A DNA stretch of 60,089 nucleotides, from the IMG/VR virus record IMGVR_UViG_3300028706_000329, positions 1 through 60,089 of that record. One strand, written 5' to 3'. A model generated the notes under the pieces. The model made no database searches, had not been told where the DNA came from, and saw only the letters and a program-made list of their open reading frames with translations. Every line of letters starts with the position of its first letter. Within the stretch, counting starts at the first letter, position 1. A program made the position numbers and the translations under genes. Shown here piece after piece: positions 54,342 to 60,089 of the stretch. This DNA comes from a virus.

Positions 54342-55093
54342 AAAAAATCTAATACTTGTGATTTATCTACTGTGTTTATTAAAGTGTTAATCGCATCTCT
54401 TTTTATTTGAGACACTCTAACATAGGAGGCTACACCTTCTATATTAAGTTTTCTCGCAATTTCTTTTGCGGGCATTTTATCACAGTCAAGTCCGTAGCTC
54501 ATGCGTAGTACATCATATTCTCTATTCGATAGATTGGCTTTCATTAAACCTAATAGATAAGCGTTTATAATATCTATATTATACTTCTTTGAAGTATCAG
54601 GTATTTGCATTAAAGCACTGTCCTCTTCATTTTCATATTCAATATCTATACTAGAAAATATGCTGTTAAAAAACATTTGCACTATCATCTTGTCACCACC
54701 GTCTGATTTTCTAATCTGATTAAGCTTGTATTCAGGAATTCTCATATCACCTCTGTTAATATCTATCTCCCTTCTTATTGCACCTCGAATACGTTTAGAT
54801 AAAAATGATTTTAAAGTTTTAGTAGGATCATCAGATTCTTGTACAACAGCCCAATCTATTCTATCAACCGCTAAAATTAAACCTTCTGAACCTGCTTGCA
54901 ATAAATCATTAATACTTAAAACGCCAGAAGCTTGATCAGACGTAGAAAATGAAAAAGCTACAGAAAAGACTGTATCTAAATTTTCAATTATTATTGTGTC
55001 TCTCTCTGAGTACTTACCCTTTGAGGCTAAATTTAAACTATCCTTAACGTCATTTTTAAATCTGACGAAGTTATGAATGTTGTATCTCTTCAT
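54338..55093 (-). CDS. Sigma-70 family factor
   Basis: A 251-residue protein. Region 2 is visible in INDLLQAGSEGLILAVDRID followed by FLSKRIRGAIRREI, and region 4 in LSNREYDVLRMSYGLD, KEIARKLNIEGVASYVRVSQIKRDAI, a helix-turn-helix. Region 1 is missing and region 3 is short, as for phage-encoded sigma factors. It probably redirects host RNA polymerase to phage promoters. The CGTA-N5-TACG plus AGATAATA elements or the late block are natural candidates. Confidence 0.85.
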   Translation of the reverse strand: MKRYNIHNFVRFKNDVKDSLNLASKGKYSERDTIIIENLDTVFSVAFSFSTSDQASGVLSINDLLQAGSEGLILAVDRIDWAVVQESDDPTKTLKSFLSKRIRGAIRREIDINRGDMRIPEYKLNQIRKSDGGDKMIVQMFFNSIFSSIDIEYENEEDSALMQIPDTSKKYNIDIINAYLLGLMKANLSNREYDVLRMSYGLDCDKMPAKEIARKLNIEGVASYVRVSQIKRDAINTLINTVDKSQVLDFL

Positions 55094-55700
55094 TTAAAAG
55101 TTTTTTTTCCCTAACTAATCCGTTAGTTATATTCCTATAAATTGTTCGTGTTGATACATTTAAAATAGTTGCTATCTTTTTTATTGTTATCTTTTCTTTG
55201 TTATCATTAATAGTTAACATAGCTTCATATATATCTTCTGGCTGCGCTTTCTTTTGTCTACCTATTAACTTGCCTATTATTTGTTGTTTTTGTTTTGTAT
55301 TTAATCCAGAATTATCTCTAAAAATGATTTTTCTCATTTTATTTTTAGGTGCATCACTATCAAAATCGATTAAGCTTATTTCCTCAATCATTTTATCAAT
55401 AATATTTGTAGGACAGTTGAAAGTTATATAGCCATTTATTTTATTTGCTACAATCTTTGCTAGCGTGTTAAATTGAAAGTGTGTCATTTCTTGATTTAAA
55501 TACCATAGCACAATTAGGTGCCACTTTAAAGATTTGTATGTAGTTATCTTAGCTTTACTACGAAATAGAGCATAACATTCAAACGTTCCGTTTTCATAAT
55601 ACCATCCCCAGTTGTATTGTTTTGTTGGTACATCATTAATAGGATCGCGTCTGTATAATATTCTATTGTCGTTTAAATATTTCAAATTTCTTTCAAACAT
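55071..55700 (-). CDS. Helix-turn-helix protein, putative regulator (209 aa)
   Basis: The C-terminal EKITIKKIATILNVSTRTIYRNITNG is a clear helix-turn-helix of resolvase/AraC-like form. The first 90 residues are aromatic and basic (WGWYYENGTFECYALFRSKAK, LKWHLIVLWYLNQE), possibly a ligand or DNA-binding domain. It overlaps the sigma factor gene by 23 bases, suggesting one control unit. Its target is unknown. Confidence 0.72.
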   Translation of the reverse strand: MFERNLKYLNDNRILYRRDPINDVPTKQYNWGWYYENGTFECYALFRSKAKITTYKSLKWHLIVLWYLNQEMTHFQFNTLAKIVANKINGYITFNCPTNIIDKMIEEISLIDFDSDAPKNKMRKIIFRDNSGLNTKQKQQIIGKLIGRQKKAQPEDIYEAMLTINDNKEKITIKKIATILNVSTRTIYRNITNGLVREKKLLNEEIQHS

Positions 55701-55946
55701 TTATCTTTGCATAAAAGTTATTAGCTTTAAATACTTTTTATACCTATCTATATTAGAGGAAAGTAATACTAATCTATTAACTTTAAGTTCTAATTTCTTA
55801 CCTGTTAATGTGTGTAGCTCCATAGATTCAGATGTAATTTCAGAATGCAAATCATATAATCTTTGGCCAACAAACCTTAAATGTTTTTGCTTTCTTGAAT
55901 AAAGATTATGTTTATTTCTTATGTTATGTATAAATTCTAAAACCAT
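55701..55946 (-). CDS. Small helical basic protein (81 aa)
   Basis: Function not recognised. A charged helical protein (MVLEFIHNIRNKHNLYSRKQKHLRFVG ... KLELKVNRLVLLSSNIDRYKK). It follows a tiny membrane protein gene that overlaps its start, and its stop abuts the HTH gene. It is probably an early phage protein that acts on a host factor. Confidence 0.65.
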   Translation of the reverse strand: MVLEFIHNIRNKHNLYSRKQKHLRFVGQRLYDLHSEITSESMELHTLTGKKLELKVNRLVLLSSNIDRYKKYLKLITFMQR

Positions 55947-56047
55947 AAATTATCTATTATAATACAGAGAGCAATAAACGATATAGCTATAATCCAAAGG
56001 GGTACACCAATGTAGATTAAAATTCTATTCAACTTTTTTTTTCGCAT
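55937..56047 (-). CDS. Tiny membrane protein (36 aa)
   Basis: ATG 56047 to TAG 55937-55939. A basic start (MRKKKLNR) and one membrane span (ILIYIGVPLWIIAISFIALCIII). It overlaps the next gene by ten bases. Small membrane proteins of this form are common early phage products. The function is unknown. The stretch 56048-56109 before it shows no clear gene. Confidence 0.5.
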   Translation of the reverse strand: MRKKKLNRILIYIGVPLWIIAISFIALCIIIDNLWF

Positions 56048-56109
56048 ATCGTTTATTTGGTTTGCTACTCTGCTGTTGTTTTTTTATTTTATCTCTAATT
56101 CCAAATATA

Positions 56110-56604
56110 TTATAAGAAACTAGGTGCTTGTAAATGCGGTTGCTCATCTTTTATTGTTACTTGTTTTTTATCGTTAATATAGTAGTTCCAGTATGCTTTA
56201 GATGAATGGCCTTCAACTTTATATTCATCAGGCATACATTGTGGTGGTTGTGTGAAAGGCGTATTGTCAATATATAAAGGTGGCATGTATAGCACGTCTC
56301 TACACTTTTCAATAGTCAGATGTGTTCTACCATATCTGTTAGTATACTCATCACCCAGCGCCATCATGTACTGATATGTCCAATTGTAATTGTCTAAGCC
56401 GGAACGGACCCATATAGTAGAGGGGTGGTTCACATGAGCTTTCTTGTAAGGAACATAACTAGTATCGTACTCATAATCTTCTCCGATCACATGATGGGCA
56501 GTACAAAGCATTTGGGCAGCTTCCAGCGGCATTTTAACAACATGTCTGTTGTAATGGTATTCGGCAGCTTTTACTGGGTCTGGGTGTAAGTAAAATATAT
56601 TCAT
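56110..56604 (-). CDS. Conserved marine-phage protein MNIFYLxxDP-type (164 aa)
   Basis: A family I recognise from many environmental phages: the N-terminal MNIFYLHPDPVKAAEYHYNR, HVVKMPLEAAQMLCTAHH, NHPSTIWVRSGLDNYNWTYQYMM, DEYTNRYGRTH and QCMPDEYKV. Conserved His, Glu, Trp and Tyr residues suggest an enzyme or a nucleic-acid-binding fold, but no function has been assigned to my knowledge. It starts on the stop of the upstream 52-aa gene (TAATG). Confidence 0.75.
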   Translation of the reverse strand: MNIFYLHPDPVKAAEYHYNRHVVKMPLEAAQMLCTAHHVIGEDYEYDTSYVPYKKAHVNHPSTIWVRSGLDNYNWTYQYMMALGDEYTNRYGRTHLTIEKCRDVLYMPPLYIDNTPFTQPPQCMPDEYKVEGHSSKAYWNYYINDKKQVTIKDEQPHLQAPSFL

Positions 56605-56762
56605 TAGTGGTTTATTATTTCAAATTCTTTATTTTGTACTATCATGTACTTTATACAATCAATATTGTATTTATTTATTATTACTTCTGTTTCATTAGAT
56701 TTTTTAATATTACTGTAAATATTAATTTTGCCAGTTATATAATCAAGTATTATTAGCTTCAT
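56604..56762 (-). CDS. Small protein (52 aa)
   Basis: ATG 56762 to TAA 56604-56606. It reads MKLIILDYITGKINIYSNIK and ends KEFEIINH, a small beta/helix protein. The last codon overlaps the ATG of the next gene (TAATG). It lies directly after regulatory element copy B. The function is not recognised. Confidence 0.6.
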   Translation of the reverse strand: MKLIILDYITGKINIYSNIKKSNETEVIINKYNIDCIKYMIVQNKEFEIINH

Positions 56763-56768
56763 AGGGTA

Positions 56769-56800
56769 TTATTATCTAAGGTTATTCGTATTTGCTACGT
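56769..56800 (-). promoter_or_regulatory. Leftward regulatory element copy B (CGTA-N5-TACG)
   Basis: The minus strand reads CACGTAGCAAATACGAATAA, then CCTTAGATAATAATACCC before the ATG at 56762. The dyad core is at 56787-56799. It has one substitution in the spacer (GCAAA for ACAAA), while both CGTA/TACG arms are kept, evidence that the arms matter. Confidence 0.6.
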
Positions 56801-56986
56801 GTTAGGTATTTGGCTGTATAAAGCATTGCATTCTGATTCAAGAAAGCTTATATGCTTTTCCATTGCCTCAATTCTAAAATTAAGGTATTGTATTAAATCA
56901 TCTTTATTGCCTGTAAAGTTTGAAGTTTCGTTAAATTTATTATATGTTAGCATAAGATCGCCATTAATTGTTAATTGAAAATTCAT
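56795..56986 (-). CDS. Small protein (63 aa)
   Basis: A short helix-forming protein (MNFQLTINGDLMLTYNKFNE ... LIQYLNFRIEAMEKHISFLESE), possibly a coiled coil. Its stop lies within the region of element B. The function is not recognised. It follows a similarly small gene after one base. Confidence 0.6.
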   Translation of the reverse strand: MNFQLTINGDLMLTYNKFNETSNFTGNKDDLIQYLNFRIEAMEKHISFLESECNALYSQIPNT

Positions 56987-56987
56987 A

Positions 56988-57170
56988 TTATATCAGTGGC
57001 TCAATTGCTTGTATTCTTAATTGACCTTTATTATTCTTTTCGCTATAATGTATAGCATATATTTGGTTTCCGTACTTCTGTAGCAATTTTATTTGCTCAT
57101 CAGTAAATTTAAAGTCTAAGTTAAATGACCTTCCATTTTGTCTTCCATCTGTATTTAAAAACATCATCAT
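56988..57170 (-). CDS. Small protein (60 aa)
   Basis: It begins with three Met codons (MMMFLNTDGRQNGRSFNLDF), so the exact start is uncertain. The first one is used because of the A/T context. A mixed alpha/beta small protein (FTDEQIKLLQKYGNQIYAIHYSEK). It lies just after the tRNA gene, with no signal or membrane segment. The function is not recognised. Confidence 0.55.
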   Translation of the reverse strand: MMMFLNTDGRQNGRSFNLDFKFTDEQIKLLQKYGNQIYAIHYSEKNNKGQLRIQAIEPLI

Positions 57171-57184
57171 AATTCATAATTTAG

Positions 57185-57256
<72 letters not shown>

Positions 57257-57490
57257 ATAGGTTTAAGGAACAGAAATCCTGTTAATTTCTGAATTACGTT
57301 GGACAGTTTTATAGATTCTGTATCGAGCCTTTTACTGTTTATCTTAGGAGCCAACAACCTAAGGATTGCCCATTGGTCTTACACCCTAATATTATTAGAG
57401 AGAGATAAGGGTCATTCTGGCATTACCTTTTTATGTGACCGTTTTGTAACCAAACCGCCAGACACTATCTCACTCATCTAAAATAAATAA
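57257..57490. other. 234-base non-coding stretch with hairpins beside the tRNA
   Basis: No gene of convincing length is present. The sequence appears richer in G and C than the surroundings and contains several stems: TTAGG at 57343-57347 with CCTAA at 57357-57361, GGTCA/TGACC at 57410-57414 and 57436-57440, and an imperfect CGTTTTG/CAAACCG near 57441-57458. A 21-codon minus frame reads MSEIVSGGLVTKRSHKKVMP. It might be a structured RNA co-transcribed with the tRNA, a decayed gene, or captured host sequence. Confidence 0.4.
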
Positions 57491-57709
57491 CTAACCTAAA
57501 ATAAAGTTATTCTTAATATGCTTGTTAAAGAATTTACCAATCGAATAACTGTTTCTTAGTTTTTGAAACAATCTAACTGGTATATCTTTGTATAAGTAAT
57601 TTGTATCGTTTTGAAATTTAACTAATAAATTTCTTTGTTCTTTGTAGTATCTCATTGACTGTATTGCTGATGAGTCTACTGTTATAAAATCGTATTTAAT
57701 TTTTCTCAT
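57491..57709 (-). CDS. KTSC-domain protein (72 aa)
   Basis: The whole protein is a KTSC domain: DSSAIQSMRYYKEQRNLLVKF, NDTNYLYKDIPVRLFQKL, SYSIGKFFNKHIK. KTSC domains are small alpha/beta units found in phages and beside RNA-related proteins, with an unproven RNA- or nucleic-acid-linked role. It is encoded after regulatory element copy C. Confidence 0.85.
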   Translation of the reverse strand: MRKIKYDFITVDSSAIQSMRYYKEQRNLLVKFQNDTNYLYKDIPVRLFQKLRNSYSIGKFFNKHIKNNFILG

Positions 57710-57723
57710 GTTGTTTTGTTTAT

Positions 57724-57757
57724 TATATTATCTATTTATTATCGTATTTGTTACGTG
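57724..57757 (-). promoter_or_regulatory. Leftward regulatory element copy C (CGTA-N5-TACG)
   Basis: The minus strand reads ACGTAACAAATACGATAATA, then AATAGATAATATAATAAA before the KTSC gene at 57709. The dyad core is at 57743-57755. The TAA within ACGTAA is also the stop codon of the upstream 86-aa gene (ends K-G-T). Confidence 0.65.
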
Positions 57758-58011
57758 CCTTTGGTTATATCTTTTCTGAAATCATCATTTCTCCACATAT
57801 AATCTCCAAACTCTTCACGCTTTTGTAAAATCCAATCTTCTTGGTTTTTAAATTTATCTATTATTTCTATAGCTTCTCCTAAAGAGTCTACTGTATGGGC
57901 TTCACTACCCCACAGGTTTATATGTCTTGCAACATATTTACCTTCATGCAATGGGTGCTTTGTTACACTCCAATTGTCACCTTTCATATTTTCAGGATTT
58001 ACTTCTTCCAT
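57751..58011 (-). CDS. Small acidic/aromatic protein (86 aa)
   Basis: Function not recognised. WSVTKHPLHEGKYVARHINLWGS and EAIEIIDKFKNQEDWILQKREEF suggest a mixed alpha/beta fold. Its stop codon is inside regulatory element C. It overlaps the upstream gene by 13 bases. It is probably an early host-takeover protein. Confidence 0.62.
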   Translation of the reverse strand: MEEVNPENMKGDNWSVTKHPLHEGKYVARHINLWGSEAHTVDSLGEAIEIIDKFKNQEDWILQKREEFGDYMWRNDDFRKDITKGT

Positions 58012-58379
58012 AGCTCTTGTAATTTTTCATTAGTCATTTTATATATAGCTTGTATATTATCACTATTGTGTATAGCATGCTCAAGTGCCCACATCCCCGC
58101 TTGTTCCCAGCTATCAGGTCTGACACCAAACTCATCATCTTCTTCAAATATATCATAGCTAAGATTTTCAATAATCTCTTTACATTTAAAATTACCCATT
58201 GTGAAGTTGTCAATCCAGTAACCTATTAATTCATTTACATATTCTTCTTCAACTATAAATTCGTCAACGACTTCTCCCGCTACACCTTCTTCATACTCAT
58301 TAACTAATTCATCTGATATGTCACCTATTAAATAGTCTGTATATACTGAGGACCAGTATCTATATTTAGCTTCATCCAT
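57999..58379 (-). CDS. Acidic protein (126 aa)
   Basis: A strongly acidic helical protein (YEEGVAGEVVDEFIVEEEYVNELIGYWIDN). No family recognised. Acidic early proteins of phages often mimic DNA or bind host proteins, which is possible here. It overlaps both neighbours (13 and 8 bases), so translation is coupled. Confidence 0.62.
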   Translation of the reverse strand: MDEAKYRYWSSVYTDYLIGDISDELVNEYEEGVAGEVVDEFIVEEEYVNELIGYWIDNFTMGNFKCKEIIENLSYDIFEEDDEFGVRPDSWEQAGMWALEHAIHNSDNIQAIYKMTNEKLQELWKK

Positions 58380-58644
58380 CGTACCTAGTATAATTTGAGA
58401 GGTTTTGTAATATCTCTACGTTAGATTTTTCTTTACTTGATACTACTTCTGTGTCTGTAGTCTCGATCGAATGTAAATAAGCAGTTTCATATTTATCTGT
58501 ATTATCTACAAAGAGTGAAATGATATCTAATTTATCATCATCGTCAAGAGTACTAAAACCAAATTCAGATTTTAGTTCATTTGCCATATGGTCTAGTATA
58601 CCTTCAAGCAATTTGTTATCGTACTGTTGTGAATATTTAGTCAT
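58372..58644 (-). CDS. Acidic helical protein (90 aa)
   Basis: Function not recognised. It reads GILDHMANELKSEFGFSTLDDDDKLDIISLFVDNTD, then an acidic/Thr-rich end (TTDTEVVSSKEKSN). Start 58644 follows an A/T leader downstream of element copy D. It is probably an early phage protein of the same operon. Confidence 0.62.
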   Translation of the reverse strand: MTKYSQQYDNKLLEGILDHMANELKSEFGFSTLDDDDKLDIISLFVDNTDKYETAYLHSIETTDTEVVSSKEKSNVEILQNLSNYTRYDG

Positions 58645-58673
58645 AATTATTTATTTAATTGTTTTACATTTAT

Positions 58674-58705
58674 ATTATCCTACTGTTTCCGTATTTGTTA
58701 CGTGC
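58674..58705 (-). promoter_or_regulatory. Leftward regulatory element copy D (CGTA-N5-TACG)
   Basis: The minus strand reads ACGTAACAAATACGGAAACA, then GTAGGATAATATAAATG. The dyad core is at 58690-58702. It lies entirely inside the 3' end of the 198-aa gene, whose last codons encode HVTNTETVG. The AGATAATA-like box (GGATAATATAA) falls after that stop, before the gene at 58644. Confidence 0.6.
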
Positions 58706-59271
58706 GTAGTAGTTTCGCTATGCAGTTTATCAAAAGAAGATAGCTTGTGATAACCGAAGGTATAAAAATATTCATCTTCAAATATCATTTGCTCACCATC
58801 ATAATTTGGATGGTATATTAAATCTTGTTTACCTGTTGGATAAAATGTTGATGATGTCCATTCTTTTATATTATAAGAAATGCAATCTAATTCAAGTTCC
58901 ATACATAGTATCAACAATTTATCTTCAAGTATATTTCGATCGGAATACTCCATATATTCGCCTTCTAATCCTTTATTTTGTCCGGAAACATCTTTAAAAG
59001 TTTCAAGTCCACCATAAAAGCTAAAAGCAATATAGTAACTTTTTTCAGGTTCGTCTTTATAAGTATTGTCGAATTCGAACATAGATTTTATTATGTTACC
59101 ACTTCCGCCATCAAATCTTTTTACAACTGTTTTTCTTACAGTATTTAAATCATGGTAGTCATATCTGTAACCAGAGGATTTGGAATGTTTAAGCTTTCCC
59201 ATGTTTCTTTTTGAACCGATATTCAATTCAACGGTCCAATGTCTGCTTGTTTCTTTTTTAGTTTTTGTCAT
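58675..59271 (-). CDS. Uncharacterised protein (198 aa)
   Basis: Function not recognised. The N-terminus is basic and Tyr-rich (TKKETSRHWTVELNIGSKRN, YRYDYHDLNTVRKT), with a beta-rich middle (YYIAFSFYGGLETFKD) and an end of HVTNTETVG that is encoded by regulatory element D. No signal peptide. It starts where the 36-aa gene ends. Confidence 0.6.
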   Translation of the reverse strand: MTKTKKETSRHWTVELNIGSKRNMGKLKHSKSSGYRYDYHDLNTVRKTVVKRFDGGSGNIIKSMFEFDNTYKDEPEKSYYIAFSFYGGLETFKDVSGQNKGLEGEYMEYSDRNILEDKLLILCMELELDCISYNIKEWTSSTFYPTGKQDLIYHPNYDGEQMIFEDEYFYTFGYHKLSSFDKLHSETTTHVTNTETVG

Positions 59272-59368
59272 TGTTATTTATTTTATCGTTATATAATTTT
59301 TGAAACATATTTTTGCCATCTATTAAATATACTTCAACTATTTTATTAATTAATTCTTGTTTTGTCAT
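59258..59368 (-). CDS. Tiny protein (36 aa)
   Basis: ATG 59368 to TAA 59258-59260. It reads MTKQELINKIVEVYLIDGKN and ends MFQKLYNDKINNNDKN. Small and helical, it follows element copy E and overlaps the next gene's start by 14 bases, as do other genes of this operon. Real gene status is likely but not certain. Confidence 0.5.
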   Translation of the reverse strand: MTKQELINKIVEVYLIDGKNMFQKLYNDKINNNDKN

Positions 59369-59379
59369 GTTATTTATTT

Positions 59380-59415
59380 TATATTATTATCTATCTATTG
59401 TCGTATTTGTTACGT
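59380..59415 (-). promoter_or_regulatory. Leftward regulatory element copy E (CGTA-N5-TACG)
   Basis: The minus strand reads ACGTAACAAATACGACAATA, then GATAGATAATAATATAAA before the ATG at 59368. The dyad core is at 59402-59414. The TAA within ACGTAA again serves as the stop of the upstream gene (ending K-D-N-T), as in copy C. Confidence 0.65.
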
Positions 59416-59628
59416 ATTATCTTTATAGTATCCTACTTGATATTTGCATAAAATTTCATCACCAATCCTTTGGATATGTTTTTCAATACTATCATCAATT
59501 ATAGAATGTATAGCATTTTGTACTGTGCCTGTATAGTCTCTGTATTCATCAACTGTATATTCAGCTAAGATTTGACCGATCGTTTCAATCAACTCATTTT
59601 TTTCTATTTGTATAAGTTCTTTATCCAT
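59410..59628 (-). CDS. Small acidic protein (72 aa)
   Basis: Function not recognised. It reads MDKELIQIEKNELIETIGQI, a mainly helical acidic protein. Its stop is inside element E. It overlaps the upstream gene by eight bases. It may be one of the early proteins that interfere with host functions. Confidence 0.62.
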   Translation of the reverse strand: MDKELIQIEKNELIETIGQILAEYTVDEYRDYTGTVQNAIHSIIDDSIEKHIQRIGDEILCKYQVGYYKDNT

Positions 59629-59821
59629 GGTTTTCGATCGGTGTTAATCCTTCCTCTTCAGCGCTTGTCATCCACTCTATATAGCTTAAACTAAAACCAT
59701 ATTCAACTAGATAATCTTCATAGTCTTCACTTTGCCATTCCATCTTATTATATGTTGGAAGGTCATTCATATTTTTTTGGTATACTTTACCATCTGCAAA
59801 ATTTAGTATTGTTAAAGTCAT
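59621..59821 (-). CDS. Small protein (66 aa)
   Basis: Function not recognised. Aromatic and acidic (MEWQSEDYEDYLVEYGFSLS), ending TPIENHG. It overlaps its downstream neighbour by eight bases and the upstream gene by four. Confidence 0.6.
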   Translation of the reverse strand: MTLTILNFADGKVYQKNMNDLPTYNKMEWQSEDYEDYLVEYGFSLSYIEWMTSAEEEGLTPIENHG

Positions 59822-60024
59822 TTTTCTTTTTTATTAGTTAATTCTCTTCTTATAAAATTCATTCCGGCAATAAATCCAGAATTCCATATTGAGTCATTCT
59901 CAACAGTTGTCATCCACTTGGTCATGATTTCATGATGGTCATGTACCATATTGGTTCTCACTTCGAAATCTGTTCTTTCGATTAGGTCTAGTAGTATTTG
60001 TTTATTTATAAAATTTCCTTTCAT
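59818..60024 (-). CDS. Small protein, first leftward gene in the window (68 aa)
   Basis: Function not recognised. It reads MKGNFINKQILLDLIERTDF, helical with a His-rich middle (MVHDHHEIMTKWMTTVEND) and a basic end. It is preceded by element copy F and ends with an ATGA overlap. If the molecule is circular, it is the first gene of the leftward block. Confidence 0.62.
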   Translation of the reverse strand: MKGNFINKQILLDLIERTDFEVRTNMVHDHHEIMTKWMTTVENDSIWNSGFIAGMNFIRRELTNKKEK

Positions 60025-60043
60025 TGTTATTTATTTTAGTTAC

Positions 60044-60080
60044 ATATATATTATCCTATTGTCATCGTATTTAATACGTA
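60044..60080 (-). promoter_or_regulatory. Leftward regulatory element copy F (CGTA-N5-TACG, variant)
   Basis: The minus strand reads ACGTATTAAATACGATGACA, then ATAGGATAATATATATG. The dyad core is at 60066-60078. The spacer is TTAAA instead of ACAAA, but both four-base arms are intact, and the GATAATA box follows as in other copies. It is probably the outermost leftward promoter. Confidence 0.6.
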
Positions 60081-60089
60081 CTCCACATA

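Noticed and set aside
57299-57481. 60-codon plus-strand frame in the gap beside the tRNA
   Set aside because: It needs a TTG start, faces against the operon and has no domain.

Overview
The window looks like the genome, or most of it, of a tailed double-stranded DNA phage with a short-tailed, T7-like virion plan. It is AT-rich. It carries one large rightward structural block (583-44562), one leftward replication and nucleotide block (60024-44504), and a divergent control region at the window ends. The host is probably a marine flavobacterium or other Bacteroidota (inference). Most starts follow A/T-rich runs rather than Shine-Dalgarno sequences, and two secreted small proteins have signal peptides ending in the Bacteroidota-style C-Y-S-Q or C-Y-T-Q. 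Several small proteins resemble families I know from uncultured marine phages.

Regions. 1-582: AC-rich repeats and hairpins, no credible gene. 583-5604: small basic proteins, GroEL/GroES, a winged-helix protein, small membrane or secreted proteins and a three-segment holin. 5608-14021: tail fibre and adhesin genes, including one with a self-cleaving S74 chaperone and three glycine-rich adhesin domains. 14056-23033: tandem GroES-like protein, terminase, portal, scaffold and major capsid protein. 23110-30572: connector and tail proteins, ending in a 1573-residue protein with a Pro/Thr-rich mucin-like stretch. 30601-33422: two glycosyltransferase genes. 33453-43849: internal virion proteins, including a 2683-residue protein with a zinc-protease motif and a nuclease motif. 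43852-44562: endolysin and lipoprotein. On the minus strand, 44504-55093 holds class I ribonucleotide reductase, an endonuclease, MazG-like proteins, a thymidylate synthase homologue, primase-helicase, SSB, an exonuclease plus ERF pair and a sigma factor. 55071-60024 holds small early-type genes and an initiator-type tRNA.

How it fits together. Six copies of a dyad, CGTA-N5-TACG, with a downstream AGATAATA-like box lie before leftward genes from 50.4 to 60.1 kb. They look like a phage promoter or operator family that a phage sigma factor or HTH protein could read. The nucleotide genes supply dNTPs. The thymidylate synthase homologue has Asp where dUMP-specific enzymes have Asn, and it sits beside MazG-like genes, so it may modify dCMP and the phage DNA may carry modified cytosine. 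No DNA polymerase, RNA polymerase or integrase was recognised. Replication would then use the host polymerase, unless the window is incomplete.
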